Assembly: GCA_022478985.1 (NCBI GenBank)
Contig: JAKSZP010017410.1
Location: forward strand, 1 to 64,000
Reading direction: 5' to 3'
From: Massospora cicadina
Lineage: Eukaryota; Entomophthoromycota; Entomophthoromycetes; Entomophthorales; Entomophthoraceae
DNA length: 64,000 nucleotides
The position numbers were made by a program, and so were the translations under genes. This document shows, one piece after another, positions 11,582-23,581 of this stretch; within the stretch, counting starts at the first letter, position 1; each line of letters begins with the position of its first letter. A model generated the notes under the pieces. That model worked only from the letters and a program-made list of their open reading frames with translations. It made no database searches and was not told where the DNA came from.

Positions 11582-11832
11582 GGCAAGAGTGTAGTAATAG
11601 TTTAAGTATTTATCTAGAAAGTGCGTGCCTTAGCTTTACTAGACACTGTGCTCTAGTTAACATCCTCTAAATTCATGAAATAGTTGAAGTTCATGACTGA
11701 TATCAATTATGATGTGAAGTGCCAAACCAATGGACCTGATGTTATCCGCACTCTATGATTATACTCAGCGCTACCCTTACGCTTTGGGTGCATGATCTCC
11801 ACTGCATCAGAAGCGGTTTTAGACAATGGTCC
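11582..11832 (+). pseudogene. E3 protease, first part
   Basis: The frame reads VRALALLDTV at about 11619-11650, a decayed D-T-G motif, followed by KFMK, then NYDVKCQ and SALPLRFGC, matching the E1 and E4 proteases around the same motif. It is broken off at 11832 by the E4 5' LTR and continues at 20995. Confidence 0.62.
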
Positions 11833-12325
11833 TGATGAGAAATAGGTATGACTGAACAATAAGCCATATATTCAGCAGATTATATTTTAAAGTTGAGGTG
11901 AGTCTTAAGATTTGGGTGGTAGATTAGGTAATCTGTAAGCAACTTGACTAAAGTGATAATAGTTTGCGAATAGAGGGAATTCCGCCTAAGCCTCAATGAT
12001 GGGACGAAACCCCTAAAATTGCACTGAATAGAGAGCTACTAGGCTGACGGGTCAAAATCTACTAAGAATATTGAAGATTAAGAGCCAAGCAAGAAAATGG
12101 AATGGGGAGGGATTTTGGAAGAGCAGATACAAGGAAAGAGGTTACCAGATTTTGTCCAGTATTTTATTTATTAAATATACTGGTGTCTGTTGAGCAATAG
12201 ATCCTTATTTATCACTTTATTGTCTATTACCAAGGATTGGAAACCTTCATATCATCCATTGCTCAGTGATGCTAGAACTGTACAACCATACTAGCGGATT
12301 TAATCAACAACACCAAAAGTTAACA
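11833..12325 (+). repeat. E4 5' LTR
   Basis: This 493-bp copy aligns throughout with 20499-20994. Shared blocks include AGAGGGAATTCCGCC and CTTTATTGTCTATTACCAAG. It ends TTAACA. Confidence 0.93.
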
Positions 12326-12326
12326 G

Positions 12327-12344
12327 TGGTGCTCACTATAGGGA
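12327..12344 (+). promoter_or_regulatory. E4 primer-binding site
   Basis: TGGTGCTCACTATAGGGA: 16 of 18 positions match the E1/E2/E3/E7 site and 17 of 18 match the E9 variant. It starts 2 bases after the LTR-terminal CA. Confidence 0.82.
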
Positions 12345-13516
12345 CCACTTGTCAACTGTAGTATAAAAGCAACTAGAAATCATGACGAGCCCCACTACTT
12401 GTATCAGAAATTAATAGGGCTCCATGACCAATACTGTGAGCCAATGGAGACATCTAATGAGGAACTGGAACTATGTATTGTAACGGAACCAGGAGACAAG
12501 GAAACCAGGATGGATTTGTAGTTAGCAGATTGTCCCTCGTTAGAGTCAGACCAACAGGTCAGATCCACAAATGTAACCCCTCAGCAACTTTGGGGTATCA
12601 TGGTATGGCTCTTGCAGGGTTACCTCCTCTATGAAGGAGATTTGATTGAACATGCCCTGAGTCTGTTTTATAATCAATGTGACCAAAAGTCCTTTTTTCA
12701 AGTTGTATATGTCTTACTAAATGCTATCACTATTGGGCTGTCTTGCTGGCTCTGCTCCCATGGAGCTGAGGAGTACCTGGTTGTTTTGTTCAGCCTTTAA
12801 CCCGCCAAATTCTACATGTGTTGGCCTGACAAAATATTGAAATTAGCAATGTCATATGTTTTGCTCAAGCACAACAGAATGACGCCTTCCTCTTGCTCAA
12901 ATGCCTTGACCACTCTTTCTCAGAAATACAGGGTGTCATGGTCACATGACATCATAGTGGGGACCAACCCCAAGGATAAGGCTGGGCTAGGAGGCCCAGA
13001 AGGTGAAGCTTCAGGCCCTTCCTGACCTGAGGCATACCCTAGACCAACGCTGAGTATGGGCAAAATATTCTCAGTTTGGCACTAGTGGGGTGCCAACTGC
13101 CCAGCCCCTTATAATGGCCCAGGCGTTGAAACAAATGGTCTACATAATGAATGAAGACAGTTCGGTTCAGTTAAGTGAGGAATGGGGTTTCAAAACCCAT
13201 TCCATTTATGAAATCACACGTTTGGGTCGAATCCAACTTCAATTGATTGCACAAGTGAAGTCAGTTTCAGCGTATTCTCCCAATCTGGATGATAGTGTGT
13301 GCCTATTGGTGGGTCAGTGCTTGGGTCCACTTATTCAAGCCCCTTATTCCCCCATCAATGTTTAAATGTATTTTCCACAACCAACATTCCTTGTTGGTCA
13401 ACATCCCAAATAAAATTTCCCCGTTTTAGCGGTTTTTATTATAATGCTATTCTGAACAATCTGGGCGTGAACCCTTCAAGGAGGTCTCGCGCTACATCCA
13501 TCAAACAGTTTTACAG
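12345..13516 (+). other. E4 leader or extra-ORF region, unrecognised
   Basis: Short open stretches occur (12600-12800 hydrophobic, 13090-13365), the second with QLSEEWGFKTHSIYEITRLG. I recognise no domain. The distance from primer-binding site to gag is unusually long for a gypsy element, which suggests an additional ORF before gag. Confidence 0.4.
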
Positions 13517-13885
13517 ATGATCTGGTTAGCCCCTCATGCACTATTAGTTCGCTCAGGTTCCCTCCATCCTGTGATGATTACCATTTTCCCTTTTGTGCAC
13601 CACATCATTTTTGGTGGGATTTTTGTTTTATTAATCACACTTTTCCCTATAAGTTATTATTGCTCCAGCCTCCTCTGCTGGGCTCTAGTAACTTTGGTCC
13701 TAATGGCTAGTTTCCATGCGTTGGCTCTGTGCACCGAGCACATCCACGCTGGAAACAGAAGAGTTACAGACACTCTCCTTACACAGGGGGTGCTAGTGCA
13801 AGTAGACTTTCATGTCATGGATGTCCGCAACCACATGGACCAACTAGTCCCACAATTGAACCATGAGTTGCACAGAGTAATATGA
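13517..13885 (+). CDS. E4 ORF with two predicted transmembrane segments before gag
   Basis: A 122-codon open frame. Residues about 18-60 are almost entirely hydrophobic and split into two segments (for example IIFGGIFVLLITLFPISYY and LLCWALVTLVLMASFHALAL). The C-terminal third is helical (MDVRNHMDQLVPQLNHELHR) and leads into the coiled coil of gag. This is the clearest copy of a module also seen in E3 and E10. It could anchor gag at a membrane or be a relic of an envelope-like or other accessory ORF. No signal peptide is evident. Confidence 0.5.
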   Translation: MIWLAPHALLVRSGSLHPVMITIFPFVHHIIFGGIFVLLITLFPISYYCSSLLCWALVTLVLMASFHALALCTEHIHAGNRRVTDTLLTQGVLVQVDFHVMDVRNHMDQLVPQLNHELHRVI

Positions 13886-15610
13886 GAATCATTATACTGG
13901 CGTGGTCTTTTGGGTGAATGGATATGGGATGTCATGACATTGGGTAGTAACCCCAAGTGCAATATGGTGGACATGTCCAAATGGGTAGAAGGCATCAACA
14001 TGGCAGTGGCTCAGATGAGGGATTGGGTTACCCTGTTAGAGCGGCGGGTGACTGATCATGAGATGCAGTGACAATCAAATTTAGCCAACTTTGAGCTGAG
14101 TGGAGTAATCAGCAGGATGTAAACCATTTGACTGGCTCTTTTTTGGCAATCTCATAATATGGTCAAGTGCTAGGCTGGATCAATCAGATAAAGAGTTCCA
14201 GCCAAGCTGCTTGAGGCCAATCCATTACTCTTCCATTTATTGAGACAGAGGAATACGCCAATATGCAAGTGCATTTGGAAAACCTTCAACGGTATAATGA
14301 TGAGCTAATGAGGGAATGAGTCATTTTAATCAATCAATTGGATGGAGCGAACTGACAAGCTTGTGACACTGGATGGCAGAACATGAGAATTCAGGGAACG
14401 TTGGAGGATTTTTTATTATGGCTTCAGGAAATGGAGTTTAAAATAGATACAGAGTGAGAATTATGCTTCAAATTACAGAAAAAAAGAGAGGAGCTTATGC
14501 AGGGGGTGAGAGATGGGCGGTGTCACTGCAATTTGATCAAAGCGGAGCAGATAATAGATGAACTTTTTGGTGCACTGACTGGCAAAGGAATTATGGGCAT
14601 GTTTAGCGATGATTCTGGTGAGGAACACTTTAATTCAGCTAGTTAGTACCCCCCAGTTGTTGCAGCAGTCCCTTCCAGAAATTATACCTCTTTCCAGTCA
14701 ACTACAGCAGATTTTCAATTGGCCTCATGACCCTAATCTTGCCCACAAGGGGATGTTCTTCTCGGCCTATCTGAACCTAAATTGTCTACTCTTTTAAGCC
14801 CAAAGCATGGAGCTGGGCAAGTTTGTATGGATTGAGAAGCTGCTGCCTTTCAGTTGAGTTGTGAACATTCATGGATATTTCAAATGGTTTGAATTTGCCA
14901 TGTAAGGAGCATTGTACTGGCATAAGGCTAAACTGTTGCTATCCGCTCTGGATGTTGAGAGCGCTGACCAGGTCAAATGCCACCTTAAGAGTAGTAGTGT
15001 AACGTATCAAGAGGTGAAGGAGATCGTGATTTGTCTGTTAAAGGGATGTGTCAAATATGGTGCAGTGCAAGGCCAAACTTCCAATAATAAAATTATAAAA
15101 GAACAAGTCCATGGTGGAGTTCATGGAGCAGTTCATGGCTGAGGCTCACGCGTTAGTGGGAGCAGATATCTTAACCAATGAGGACATGGGCATAACAATG
15201 ACAGCAGCTGTTAAGCCATATCAAGAGCTGTATAACGCTATGCCCCACATTATTCAAGAAGATTCAGAGCTATTACAAATAGATATTTATTTATGCTGTC
15301 ACTCTGTCACTTTTAGTGCTCCCAACGTTGAACAGAAAGCCCCTGTGACCGCTGCCAGATCCCCGTCAGGAAATGGACAACAATGGCTCAATTATATGCG
15401 TTGGGTAATACTCATCCACTTAATACCTTGGTGTGTCCTTTCCGTCCGCCTTATGCTCAACTGTCTCACCCTTAGCCAAATTACAATTCCTCATTTAACT
15501 TCCAACCAAGACCTTGGGTGTGATACAGAGACGGGAGCTGTTTACAAATGCTTGTTTCTCTTGTGGCCAAAGAGGCCATTATGCAGATAACTGCCCTGGA
15601 AAGCTGCATG
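13886..15610 (+). pseudogene. E4 gag with CCHC zinc knuckle
   Basis: Helical, coiled-coil-prone sequence (13886-14560), a degraded capsid region (about 14690-15300) and a perfect CX2CX4HX4C knuckle at 15553-15594 (CFSCGQRGHYADNC). The knuckle is in a different frame from the longest local open stretch, so a frameshift separates it from capsid. Stops are frequent. Confidence 0.75.
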
Positions 15611-16059
15611 TTCGTGCAGTACCTCCTGCCCTGATTGAATAAGATTTGTTTGCTTGGATTAGAGATGGGATGCTCTACCTCCGCTAATCCAAATTTATTT
15701 GTCCCTGATGACTCCCATGAGTCATTTTACATCAGTCCTGGTACTCACCCTGACAACTTATTATATCAAAAATTCCCCATAATATCTCAGCCTCAACCCA
15801 AGAGAGCAACCATAACAATACTGAATTGGAGTTCCGCTGAGATGAGCAAAAGTCATACTCCTGAAAAATCCTTGAGTGAAACAGCAAATGTGAAGTAAGA
15901 CCCTCAATGGAAGTCGCTGCTCTAGTGGTGGTGAACGTTTCAATTCCAGTAAAAAATTTGCCCAGGAGTACCCTCATGTTGGCGCCATCATTTTAACTTT
16001 TCTTGGTAACAAAAAGCCTTTGGATGTTCATATAATAAACACCAACGGTTCTTATTCAA

Positions 16060-16749
16060 AGATTACATAATGTGATATTTTTGTTCATAATACAAAAATA
16101 TGAGCTAATATAGATACTGGCGCTTCAGTCAATGTAAAATCCACCAAGCATGTGCTAAGCTTCCTCTGAAGTCTGATTATAGCATCAAGTAGTGTATGGG
16201 ACTGTGGGGCACAGTGAACTGTGTCAAAGGCTGCTTACAGCACGTTACCTTTGAGGTTTGGTTTGGTCAGTGCTTTCGCCACAGTAGTGGTTCTGCCCAA
16301 TAATAATTACAACATGTTGATTGGGGACATGTTCATATGGCGATTTGGGGCAGTGGTCAATATGGTGGAAGAAACGACTAATATCTTGGGACAACAGATC
16401 CCCATCTATTTACCTCCAGCGGAGTCCCAAAGGACATCAATCCGCTTCAGTTAAAGTAATCTTGCATATAGTGATGGGAAATTCCTGTTCAATATTGGTG
16501 GATAAAGCGGAAAACCAGAGCTCTGACTAACCAGATTTACAAGTACAACGGTATTCTGCTATGGGCTGCAAATGCCATAAGTATACCTTTGGGGAACCAG
16601 GCCATAGTAGGGATGAAATTGAAATAGACATTTTTGGAAGGACTATACGGGGAAATTATGGGGACCTACCAGCAATGCGGCTCAAATACTATGTGGCTCC
16701 TGGATTACTGTTACCAGGGCATGGGGAAGTGAAAGTAGATAATTAATAT
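16060..16749 (+). pseudogene. E4 protease and linker to RT
   Basis: The catalytic motif reads NIDTGASVNV at about 16107-16136. The C-terminal motif YNMLIGDMFIWRFGAVVNM lies at about 16308-16365. Then comes a 61-codon stretch (16561-16746) ending GLLLPGHGEVKV, which resembles the linker between protease and RT. The LTR-like insert begins at 16750. Confidence 0.78.
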
Positions 16750-17702
16750 TGAGAAAGAACCAGATGGATCCTTCTGATAATATCAGAATTAGGGGTGTTG
16801 GTTAGTCAGGTGTGATTGCCAGCTAATTGCCTAGTTTGATATTATTTAATGTTATAATTATTAATTTGATTTAGATTTGGCAAAATATGCATTTGCCGCC
16901 AATTGACCATTTAAAGGTTGATTGTGGGACTTTCCAGCAGTAAGCTGATGAACCCATTGCCAAGAATCCAAATATGGTTCTGCTTCTAATTTGGAGAACC
17001 GGCGACTCATGCCAAGGATACTTAAAGTTGTATTTATTTAATGAATTTATATACAATCGACTAGAAACTTTTGCCAAGGATGGATCAACCTAGTCTATAA
17101 TTTGGTAAATAGACAAGTGGGTTGGGAGGGAATCGTTACTATGAATGACCAAGGATTTATAGAAGTTCCAGCTTGGATGGTTGAGGGATTTAATAAGTGA
17201 AGTAACCTATTGTATAAATAGTCATTCTCCACTCTAAAATTAAGATCTCTCTTTCACCCTTATCTATTTTAATTGTTATTAGTTCATCAGATAGCTTAAA
17301 ACAGTTAGGGTCTGGAGATCCATGACATTGGCGCGAGATGATGCGCCTGGAGTGGCCACCACTTCCAGATCCCATACCTCAGCCCTGTGGGGTGCACCGC
17401 GGGAGCGCCCTAGCCACCCAGGATGAGGGATGGACTCACCAGGGCATGCTAGCTGGGTTGGCAAAGTGTCAGGATGGTGAGGCAGTGCAGGAGTGCCTTG
17501 GCTACCTAGGATGAGGCAGGACTCGCCAGGCACACCATGGACCCTGGGGCCAAGGCAAAATCATTGGACTGCTGCATTGGTGAGTTGGATGCAGACTTAG
17601 ATGTGGTTGGTATGCCAATGAATGCAAAACGGCAAAGGGTCAACCAGTATTCATACTGGTTGGCCTGAAACACCAGTTGATCCCACAGTCAATTTTTAGA
17701 CA
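16750..17702 (+). repeat. LTR-like repeat inserted in E4, second copy at 57486-58550
   Basis: The two copies share AACCAGATG, CAGAATTAGGGG-like and CTAATCGCCTAG-like blocks, a central GC-rich segment with CACCAGGGCATGC, and a final TATACTGGTTGGCC. Ends can be set as TGAG...GACA here and TGGC...GACA in the other copy. It sits between protease and RT of E4 and interrupts no recognisable domain. No clear target duplication is seen (flanks AATAT and GTGAA), so its exact limits are uncertain. Confidence 0.65.
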
Positions 17703-18770
17703 GTGAACCTTCAGAAAAAGTTGATGACAACACAGAGGCACCAAGTGGTGGCTTATATACACTTGACTCATATTAATGAGGTTTACCATATTCACAATTT
17801 TAGGTCTTGGGATAAACTCAGCCTACCTTTAAAAACCTCATTCATCATAATGACAGTGATTTCACATGAGACTCTGACTGGCTGTCAGAGGAACAGAAGG
17901 ATATGGTGATGGTTTTGTTTAGAAATATTTTTGCATCCATTGACCATAATTTGGGTTGTGTGTGGTGTTGTGCATTGGGTAGACACAGGCGATTACCCCC
18001 CATTTGGTCACAGCCTATTCAGCACTCAAGAGCTGAGGAAGAAGTTGTCTCCAATGAAGTAAAAAAGTTGAGCGAACAGGGGATGTTAGAGACATCCAAG
18101 AGTCCCTAGGCATTTATGATGCTAATTGTTAAGAAAAAAGATGGCACAAAATGGGTTGTCATTGACTACTGGAAGCTTAATAGCGTCACAAAGAAGGATT
18201 CATACACCTCCCGCGGGTTGATGATGTTTTAGATTGGCTGAAAGATGCCAACTATTTAACTCTGAATTGGAATTGATATTGGGGTACTGGCGGATCAAGT
18301 TGCCAGTGGCGGAATGGGAGAAATCACAATAATCAACTCTAAAGGTTGTTCCAGCCTACGCATATGCCCCATGGGTTATGTAACGCCCCAGCTACGTTCC
18401 AGCGGGCTTTGGACACCATTTTGGGTGACAAAGCTGTCTTGCATTCTAGTTTACCTTAATGATGTCAACATATTCTCGCGGACATTCAAATAGCACCTTG
18501 ACCACTTATAACAAGTGTTCCACTGAGTTGCTGACACCAACATCAAAATCAAGCCTCAGAAGTGCCATCTTTTCATAAAGCAATTGGAATACCTTGGGTT
18601 TGTGTAGACTCAAAAGGGCTTAAACCTCAGCCAGAAAAGGTGGAAGCTATAAGTAAGATGACCCAGCCAGGCAATACACGAGATATCCAAGTGTTTTTGG
18701 AGATGGCCAGTTACTACCGCATTTCATCTTCAACTTCAGCTGTATTGGGGCACTGCTCTTTGAGTTATTG
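17703..18770 (+). pseudogene. E4 reverse transcriptase
   Basis: The RT N-terminus LSEEQ-like helix and DTGDYPP appear near 17880-18000, then EEEVVSNEVKKLSEQGMLE (18035-18095). Next are KKKDGTKWVVIDYWKLNSV at about 18133-18190, matching the K-K-D-G-x-W-R-x-C-V-D-Y-R-x-L-N motif, and a catalytic YxDD box decayed to VYLNDVNIFS near 18448. Stops and frameshifts are present. This is the gypsy-type RT that copies element RNA into cDNA in virus-like particles. Confidence 0.85.
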
Positions 18771-19250
18771 AAGAAAACGCTACCTTTTACTGGGCTGACC
18801 AATGTCAAAACGCTTTTGATGTATTGCAGACCGCGTTGGCTAGCACTTCAATTTTGCAATACCCTAATCTTGAAAAGGAACTTATTATACAAAATGGACG
18901 CTTCACTTTCCGCCATAGGGGCAGTATTATCCCAGAAGGATTATGATGGTGTGGAGCATCCTGTCACGTTTTGTAGCTGAAGCTTAAATTGTCATAAACA
19001 TAACTACACCGGGACTGAGTAGGAGTGCTTAGTGGTGATATATGCGTATAAACAGTTCCAGGTATACCTCCACGGGGTGAACTTCAAAGTGGTAAAAGAT
19101 CATGCATCCTTGCGTTGGCTGCAGAATCTTTAGGAACCTAAGGATGGCTCATGCAATATCATTGAAGCTCCAAGCATACGACTTCTAGATAGTACACTGA
19201 CCAGGGTCAAAACATCACAATGTGGACAGTCTCTAACGTTTACCAATGGT
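18771..19250 (+). pseudogene. E4 RNase H
   Basis: MDASLSAIGAVLSQKDYDG at about 18894-18950 carries the D-A-S motif. It is followed by NYTGTE (Y-S/T-T-x-E motif) near 19005 and KDHASLRWLQNL (the D-H-x-x-L motif) near 19097-19132. In-frame stops interrupt it. Confidence 0.83.
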
Positions 19251-20472
19251 TGCCATTACAGCGGATTTGGCAGATATCATGTATGAAAAGATGATTGTGG
19301 GCAAATATCATGATGAGCTGCCACACATAATCAGGGTGCTAGCTGGGCTTAGATGAGATATCTTCTTGCGCAATGAGGAACTATATAAGAATTTGTAGAA
19401 TCACCGCTGAGTTTCCATAAATCTTCCTCTAGGGCAGCAATTATAGTGAATGCCCATAAGGTGGTAGGTCATGGAGGGTTGCAGAAACCATGGAGTTTTT
19501 ACAACACCACTACTATTTGGAGAGCATGCATTATGATGTGCTTGAGATGATTTCTTGTGTCACCAGTGTCAAGTGATAAAACCTTTTCACAAAGAAAACT
19601 ATACCAAGCTGGTTAAGCCTCATTTCACCTGACACACTTTTTCCCTTGATGTGGTGGGGCCTCTGACAACTGGTGCAAACCACTCTAAGTATATACTAGT
19701 AACAATTGGTCACTTGACAGAATAGGTGGAATCAAGAGCAATTAGTGATTTGGGGCTATCACCGCCGCCAAGTTCATTATGGAGTGTGTCATACAGTGAC
19801 ATGGCTGTCTGCAGTTTATTATCACGGAAAACAGAACAAATTTCACATTGAATGTCTTGCCCAAGTTGAACGAACTAATGGCAATCCGCAGGGTCCTAAC
19901 TATAACATGAACTCTGAATCTAATGGGATGGTTAAACGGGTAAAAGTAACTTTGGTGAAAATTCTTCACAAGCTTGTAAAGGATCGCCCCTCTGAGTGGA
20001 GTACCCTCCTATCACTGCCATCTTTACAAATAATAGCAGCTACCACTCATCCACCAGCAATAGATCTTTCCAGTTATCTTATGGTAGACACTCAGCTTTT
20101 CCTGCATTGCTTTACTCCTGTGTAGAGGACAGCGGCGGAGTAGAACTACAGCGTTATATGACCAACTTAATGGACCGCTGATAAAACTTTAAATTGAAGT
20201 TTAATTTTACTAGTTTAGCTATGAAGATTTGCGATCAGGCGGCTGACCAAAGTAGACGTAGCAGACTTACACAGTTTGCTGTAGGATATTATGTCTTGTT
20301 CCATGGCCAACATGGATTTTGAAGGAAGAAAAATATTTCTAACATATGGACTAGACCATTTGAGATAATTAAAAAGACTGGTAATGATGCCTACACCAAT
20401 GTGGAACCCATGGGTGGTCAGATTAGCAACAAAATACACACGAAGTTCCTTCAGGTGTATAAGCGGTAGAAG
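19251..20472 (+). pseudogene. E4 integrase
   Basis: The HHCC region is at about 19480-19600 (VGHGGLQK ... HQCQ). The core begins FSLDVVGPLTTGANHSKYI (19639-19695). An SESNGMVKRVKVTLVKILHK segment (about 19916-19975) matches the catalytic Glu region, and a C-terminal domain ends near 20469 before the purine tract. Confidence 0.82.
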
Positions 20473-20498
20473 ACTTATTGTCCAGTAAAGGGGGTAAT

Positions 20499-20994
20499 GT
20501 AAAAGAAATTGGTATGACTGGATAATAAAGTATATATCTGGCGGATTGTATTTCATTAATTGAGGTGAGCCTTGAGATTTGGGCGGTAAATTAGGTCAGC
20601 TGGAAGTGACTTGATTGAAGTAGTGATAGTTTGGCAAATAGAGGGAATTCCGCCAAAGCCTCAATGATGGGACTAAACCCCTAAGATTGTAGTCAATAGA
20701 GAGTTACCAAGCTGTTGGGTCAAAATTGACTGAGGATATTAAGATTTAGAGCCAAACAAGAGAATAGAAGGGGAGGTCTTTGGAAGAGAAGAGAGAAGGA
20801 ATAGTGTTAGCAGAAGTAGTCCGTTATTTGATATATTAAATAAATTGTATCCGTTGGGGCAATAGCTCCTTATTTATTACTTTATTGTCTATTACCAAGG
20901 AATGGCAATATTCATATCATCCAACCGTTGCTCAGTGGTGCTAAACTTATACAACCATCCTAGCGAATTTAATTAATACCATCAAACGTTAACA
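20499..20994 (+). repeat. E4 3' LTR
   Basis: This 496-bp copy pairs with 11833-12325, starts TGTAAAAGAAATTGG just after a purine tract and ends GTTAACA at 20994. The sequence that follows resumes the E3 protease. Confidence 0.93.
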
Positions 20995-21090
20995 GACCAC
21001 TATGATAACTTAGAATTAGGATAGAGTTCCTCCTGGAATTTGAGCAAAGATTGATTTTACATCCAGCACTGTGAGAATCTTGAGTGTTTA
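20995..21090 (+). pseudogene. E3 protease, C-terminal part
   Basis: The reading HYDNLELG*SSSWNLSKD aligns with the E1 motif YDMLIGTQFMIEYEGIVNL. It directly continues the protease cut at 11832. Confidence 0.6.
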
Positions 21091-21194
21091 TTTTCTGCTT
21101 TTATTTAAGGACAAGGATTTCAAACTATAGAACCATGAAAATGCTTGTTATTAATAGGAAATTTTATTTCCACATTCACTACACCCTTACCAAG

Positions 21195-21500
21195 AAGAGT
21201 GTGAGGCAGTTACAATCTTCCTTTAGCACAGAAGAAGGGCTTCTGCTGAGCGCTAGTGAGACTATGGAGATTTGACCAGGAGATTAACGCCAAATGACCC
21301 TGTCAATTAGTGTGAAGATTCCAACTGATACCATTTTAGAAGCCTACTTCATGACAGAATCCGCAAGCAAGAATCTAGAGTTTTTACCAGGTTTTGTGGC
21401 ACAAATTACTCTGGAGAGTTGAGCATAATTTTAAGGAATATCACACCTCAACCTATAAGTTTTGAAAAAGGGCAAGTTGTTGCACTTACTCAACTGACTA
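21195..21500 (+). pseudogene. E3 dUTPase-like domain
   Basis: The frame reads FSTEEGLLLSASETMEI, then PGD, then ISVKIPTDT, matching motif 1, the I-x-P-G turn and the V-x-IP strand of dUTPase. Next comes LEFLPGFV (motif 3 start), and after a frameshift GELSIILRNITPQPISFEKG and QVVALTQL, matching G-E-x-x-V-x-L-x-N and the G-D-R-I-A-Q-L strand. The motif 1 Asp is lost. It is placed between protease and RT as in E1 and E7, with about 20 codons of linker to RT. Confidence 0.75.
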
Positions 21501-21509
21501 GTTGCCATG

Positions 21510-22400
21510 ATATTAAATATGTACATGCCTGGAAATTTTGGCGAGCTCTGGTTTGGAGATGTGACCACTAAACAGCTGAAGGAGTTTGAAGAGCTGTTGG
21601 ACGAGTACAGCAACATTTTTAGTATCAGATACAATGAATATGCTCTATGTAAGGGCGAGGTCCACAAGATGAATACCAGTTCTGCTATACAATTCAATAG
21701 CCAAACCCTATCACCACTCAAAAGCCAAAGATGCTGTTATTGCTCAAAAGCTGAACCAACAAGCAGAAGTAGGGCTAATCAGACGTTAAAGAGTCCCTGA
21801 GCCTCTCCTTTGTTGCTTGTATGCAAAAAGGATGGGTCCCATTGAGTAGTCATGGACTACCACTATTAAAAAATATAACTAAAAATGACTCTTACCTGTT
21901 CTTGTGCAATGATGACGCTCTGAAACTCCTGGGTGGCTCAAAATACTTTTGGTTATGGATCTTGCCAGCGGCTACTGGAAGATAGAGCTCTCGCCAGAAA
22001 ACCAGGAAAAGTGTGCCATGATTTTTATCCAAGGGTTGTTTGAGCCCATAAGGATGCCGCAGCTACCTTTCAGCATGATCTAGATCACATTTTTGGCAAT
22101 TTCAGGTTGTCTAGTGTAGATATATTTTGAATGACATCACTTTTCATCTGAACATTCCAATATAATCTACACACCTCCAAAAGGTCTTTACATCACTGCG
22201 AACATCCAATATGAAGTTAAAGTGGAGCAAGTGCACCTTTCTTAAGAGACTGTTAAAGTTCCTTGAGCATGATATCAGCCTTAGTGGAATTAAACCTCAA
22301 GATGGGAAGGTGAAAGCAACGTGGCTATGGAACAATTCAGTAGCATGTGGGATATCCAATTGCTCCTTAGAATGGTAAGATATTACCATCAGTTCATCCC
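21510..22400 (+). pseudogene. E3 reverse transcriptase
   Basis: N-terminal helix KEFEELLDEYSNIFSIRYNE (21580-21640), then VCKKDGSH and VMDYH (about 21820-21860), a KVC-x-x-F palm segment and a destroyed YxDD box near 22120. The thumb/connection continues to about 22400. Multiple frameshifts. Confidence 0.78.
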
Positions 22401-22412
22401 CATATTGCGGAC

Positions 22413-22920
22413 TTGGTAGCACCCCTCACATACCTACTCACCAAGGAAATAAAGTTTGAGTGGGGCTTGAAACAGAAGCAGGCCTTTAGGGATAAAGGCA
22501 AGATTGAAGGAGTCGCCAATCTTTTCCTACCCTTTATTCAAAAAAAGTTTTACCTCTATACTGACGCTAGTGGCATAGAACTTGGCGCAATACTGTATAA
22601 TCAGACAAAACAGGGTGGGCTACCAGATTGTATTAATATAAGATTTTATCATAGCAGAGAAAAATTACATATTTACTGAAAGTGCCTGGAAGTGATTTGA
22701 GTGGGAAAACACTTCAGACCTTACTTTTATAAGGTAACTATAAGGTAGTTACAGATCATGAAACACTCATCTGGTTGTGAAACATGAGAGGATCTTAATG
22801 GACGCCCTGACCTCTGGGCAGTACTCTTCTAAGACTATGGTTTTATGATCATAAACCAAGCAGGGGACAAATACCTAAATGCTGATGGTTTATCGCAATT
22901 GCCAGTGTTTCACTTATAGG
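22413..22920 (+). pseudogene. E3 RNase H
   Basis: An 88-codon open stretch with LTKEIKFEWGLKQKQAFRD, then KFYLYTDASGIELGAILYNQ, the clear T-D-A-S catalytic motif of gypsy RNase H. A DHETLIW motif follows at about 22757. Confidence 0.85.
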
Positions 22921-22959
22921 TGCTAGAGAGTAATTGACTCTACTATTTTTTTGGCTATA

Positions 22960-23581
22960 AGAAGAGGCCTGGAAGGATAAAACAGATAAAAAAGAGCTTT
23001 CTGAGGATATGTTTCAAAGACACCCAGCGTGTCAACAGAAATTACAAAAGAATATTTATAACAAGTGGTAGCCTTATATTAAGCCCAGTGACCAAATGGA
23101 ATTGATGGAAGTACATAAACACGATGGCCATGGAAGATTTTAGAAAGTGCTGGAATACCTGAAGGAACAATTCTGATGGGAGTGTATGTATAAAGAAGTG
23201 CGTCACGCTTTATAGTTATTCATACCATGTTCAAGTTTCCACCCACTGGGAGAAGCACTTTAAGTTTACGCCAATCCCTCTTACAGCACCCTTCATCAAT
23301 GTATTAATTGGCATGGTGGGACCTCTACTAAATGGCTCCAGAAGATTAAAGTTCATCCTAGTATCAATTGACCAATTCACCAAGTGGATTAAAGCCTCCA
23401 TAGTTTGGCATATACTAAAAACTCCACCGCTTGCTTCCTTTACAATCAAGTGATTTAAGGCCTAGTTGCCCTCAAGTTTTACTTTCAGACAATGGGAAAA
23501 ATTCATCTCAGATGTGGTGAAAAAGTTAATGGACCTAGTGGGAGTGAAACAGAAGTTCACCAATCCATACACCACATCATC
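22960..23581 (+). pseudogene. E3 integrase, N-terminal zinc region and core
   Basis: VHKHDGHGRF at about 23112-23142 is the HHCC start. The core reads NVLIGMVGPLLNGSRRLKFI and VSIDQFTKWIKAS (23300-23400), with the first catalytic Asp changed to Gly. It continues KQKFTNPYTTS up to 23581, where an insert begins; the frame resumes at 25130. Confidence 0.78.

Larger units (their letters stand above)
11833..20994 (+). mobile_element. E4: complete Ty3/gypsy-type element
   Basis: Paired LTRs (11833-12325 and 20499-20994) both start TG and end TTAACA. A primer-binding site lies 1 bp after the 5' LTR and a purine tract AGTAAAGGGGG (20483-20493) just before the 3' LTR. Internal order: an extra hydrophobic ORF region, gag with a CCHC knuckle, protease, RT, RNase H, integrase. 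Flanks GTCC and GACC give at best an imperfect 4-bp duplication. Removing it rejoins the E3 protease. Unlike E1, E3 and E7, I see no dUTPase between protease and RT. Confidence 0.9.

Noticed and set aside
12329..12342. Match to the core of the T7 phage promoter (CTCACTATAGGG)
   Set aside because: It is part of the 18-nt primer-binding site found in six elements, with the C/T variant elsewhere; no vector sequence surrounds it.
17703..20472. Alternative genetic code (stops read as Gln or Trp)
   Set aside because: All three stop codons appear at positions homologous to many different residues, together with frameshifts, as expected from neutral decay.
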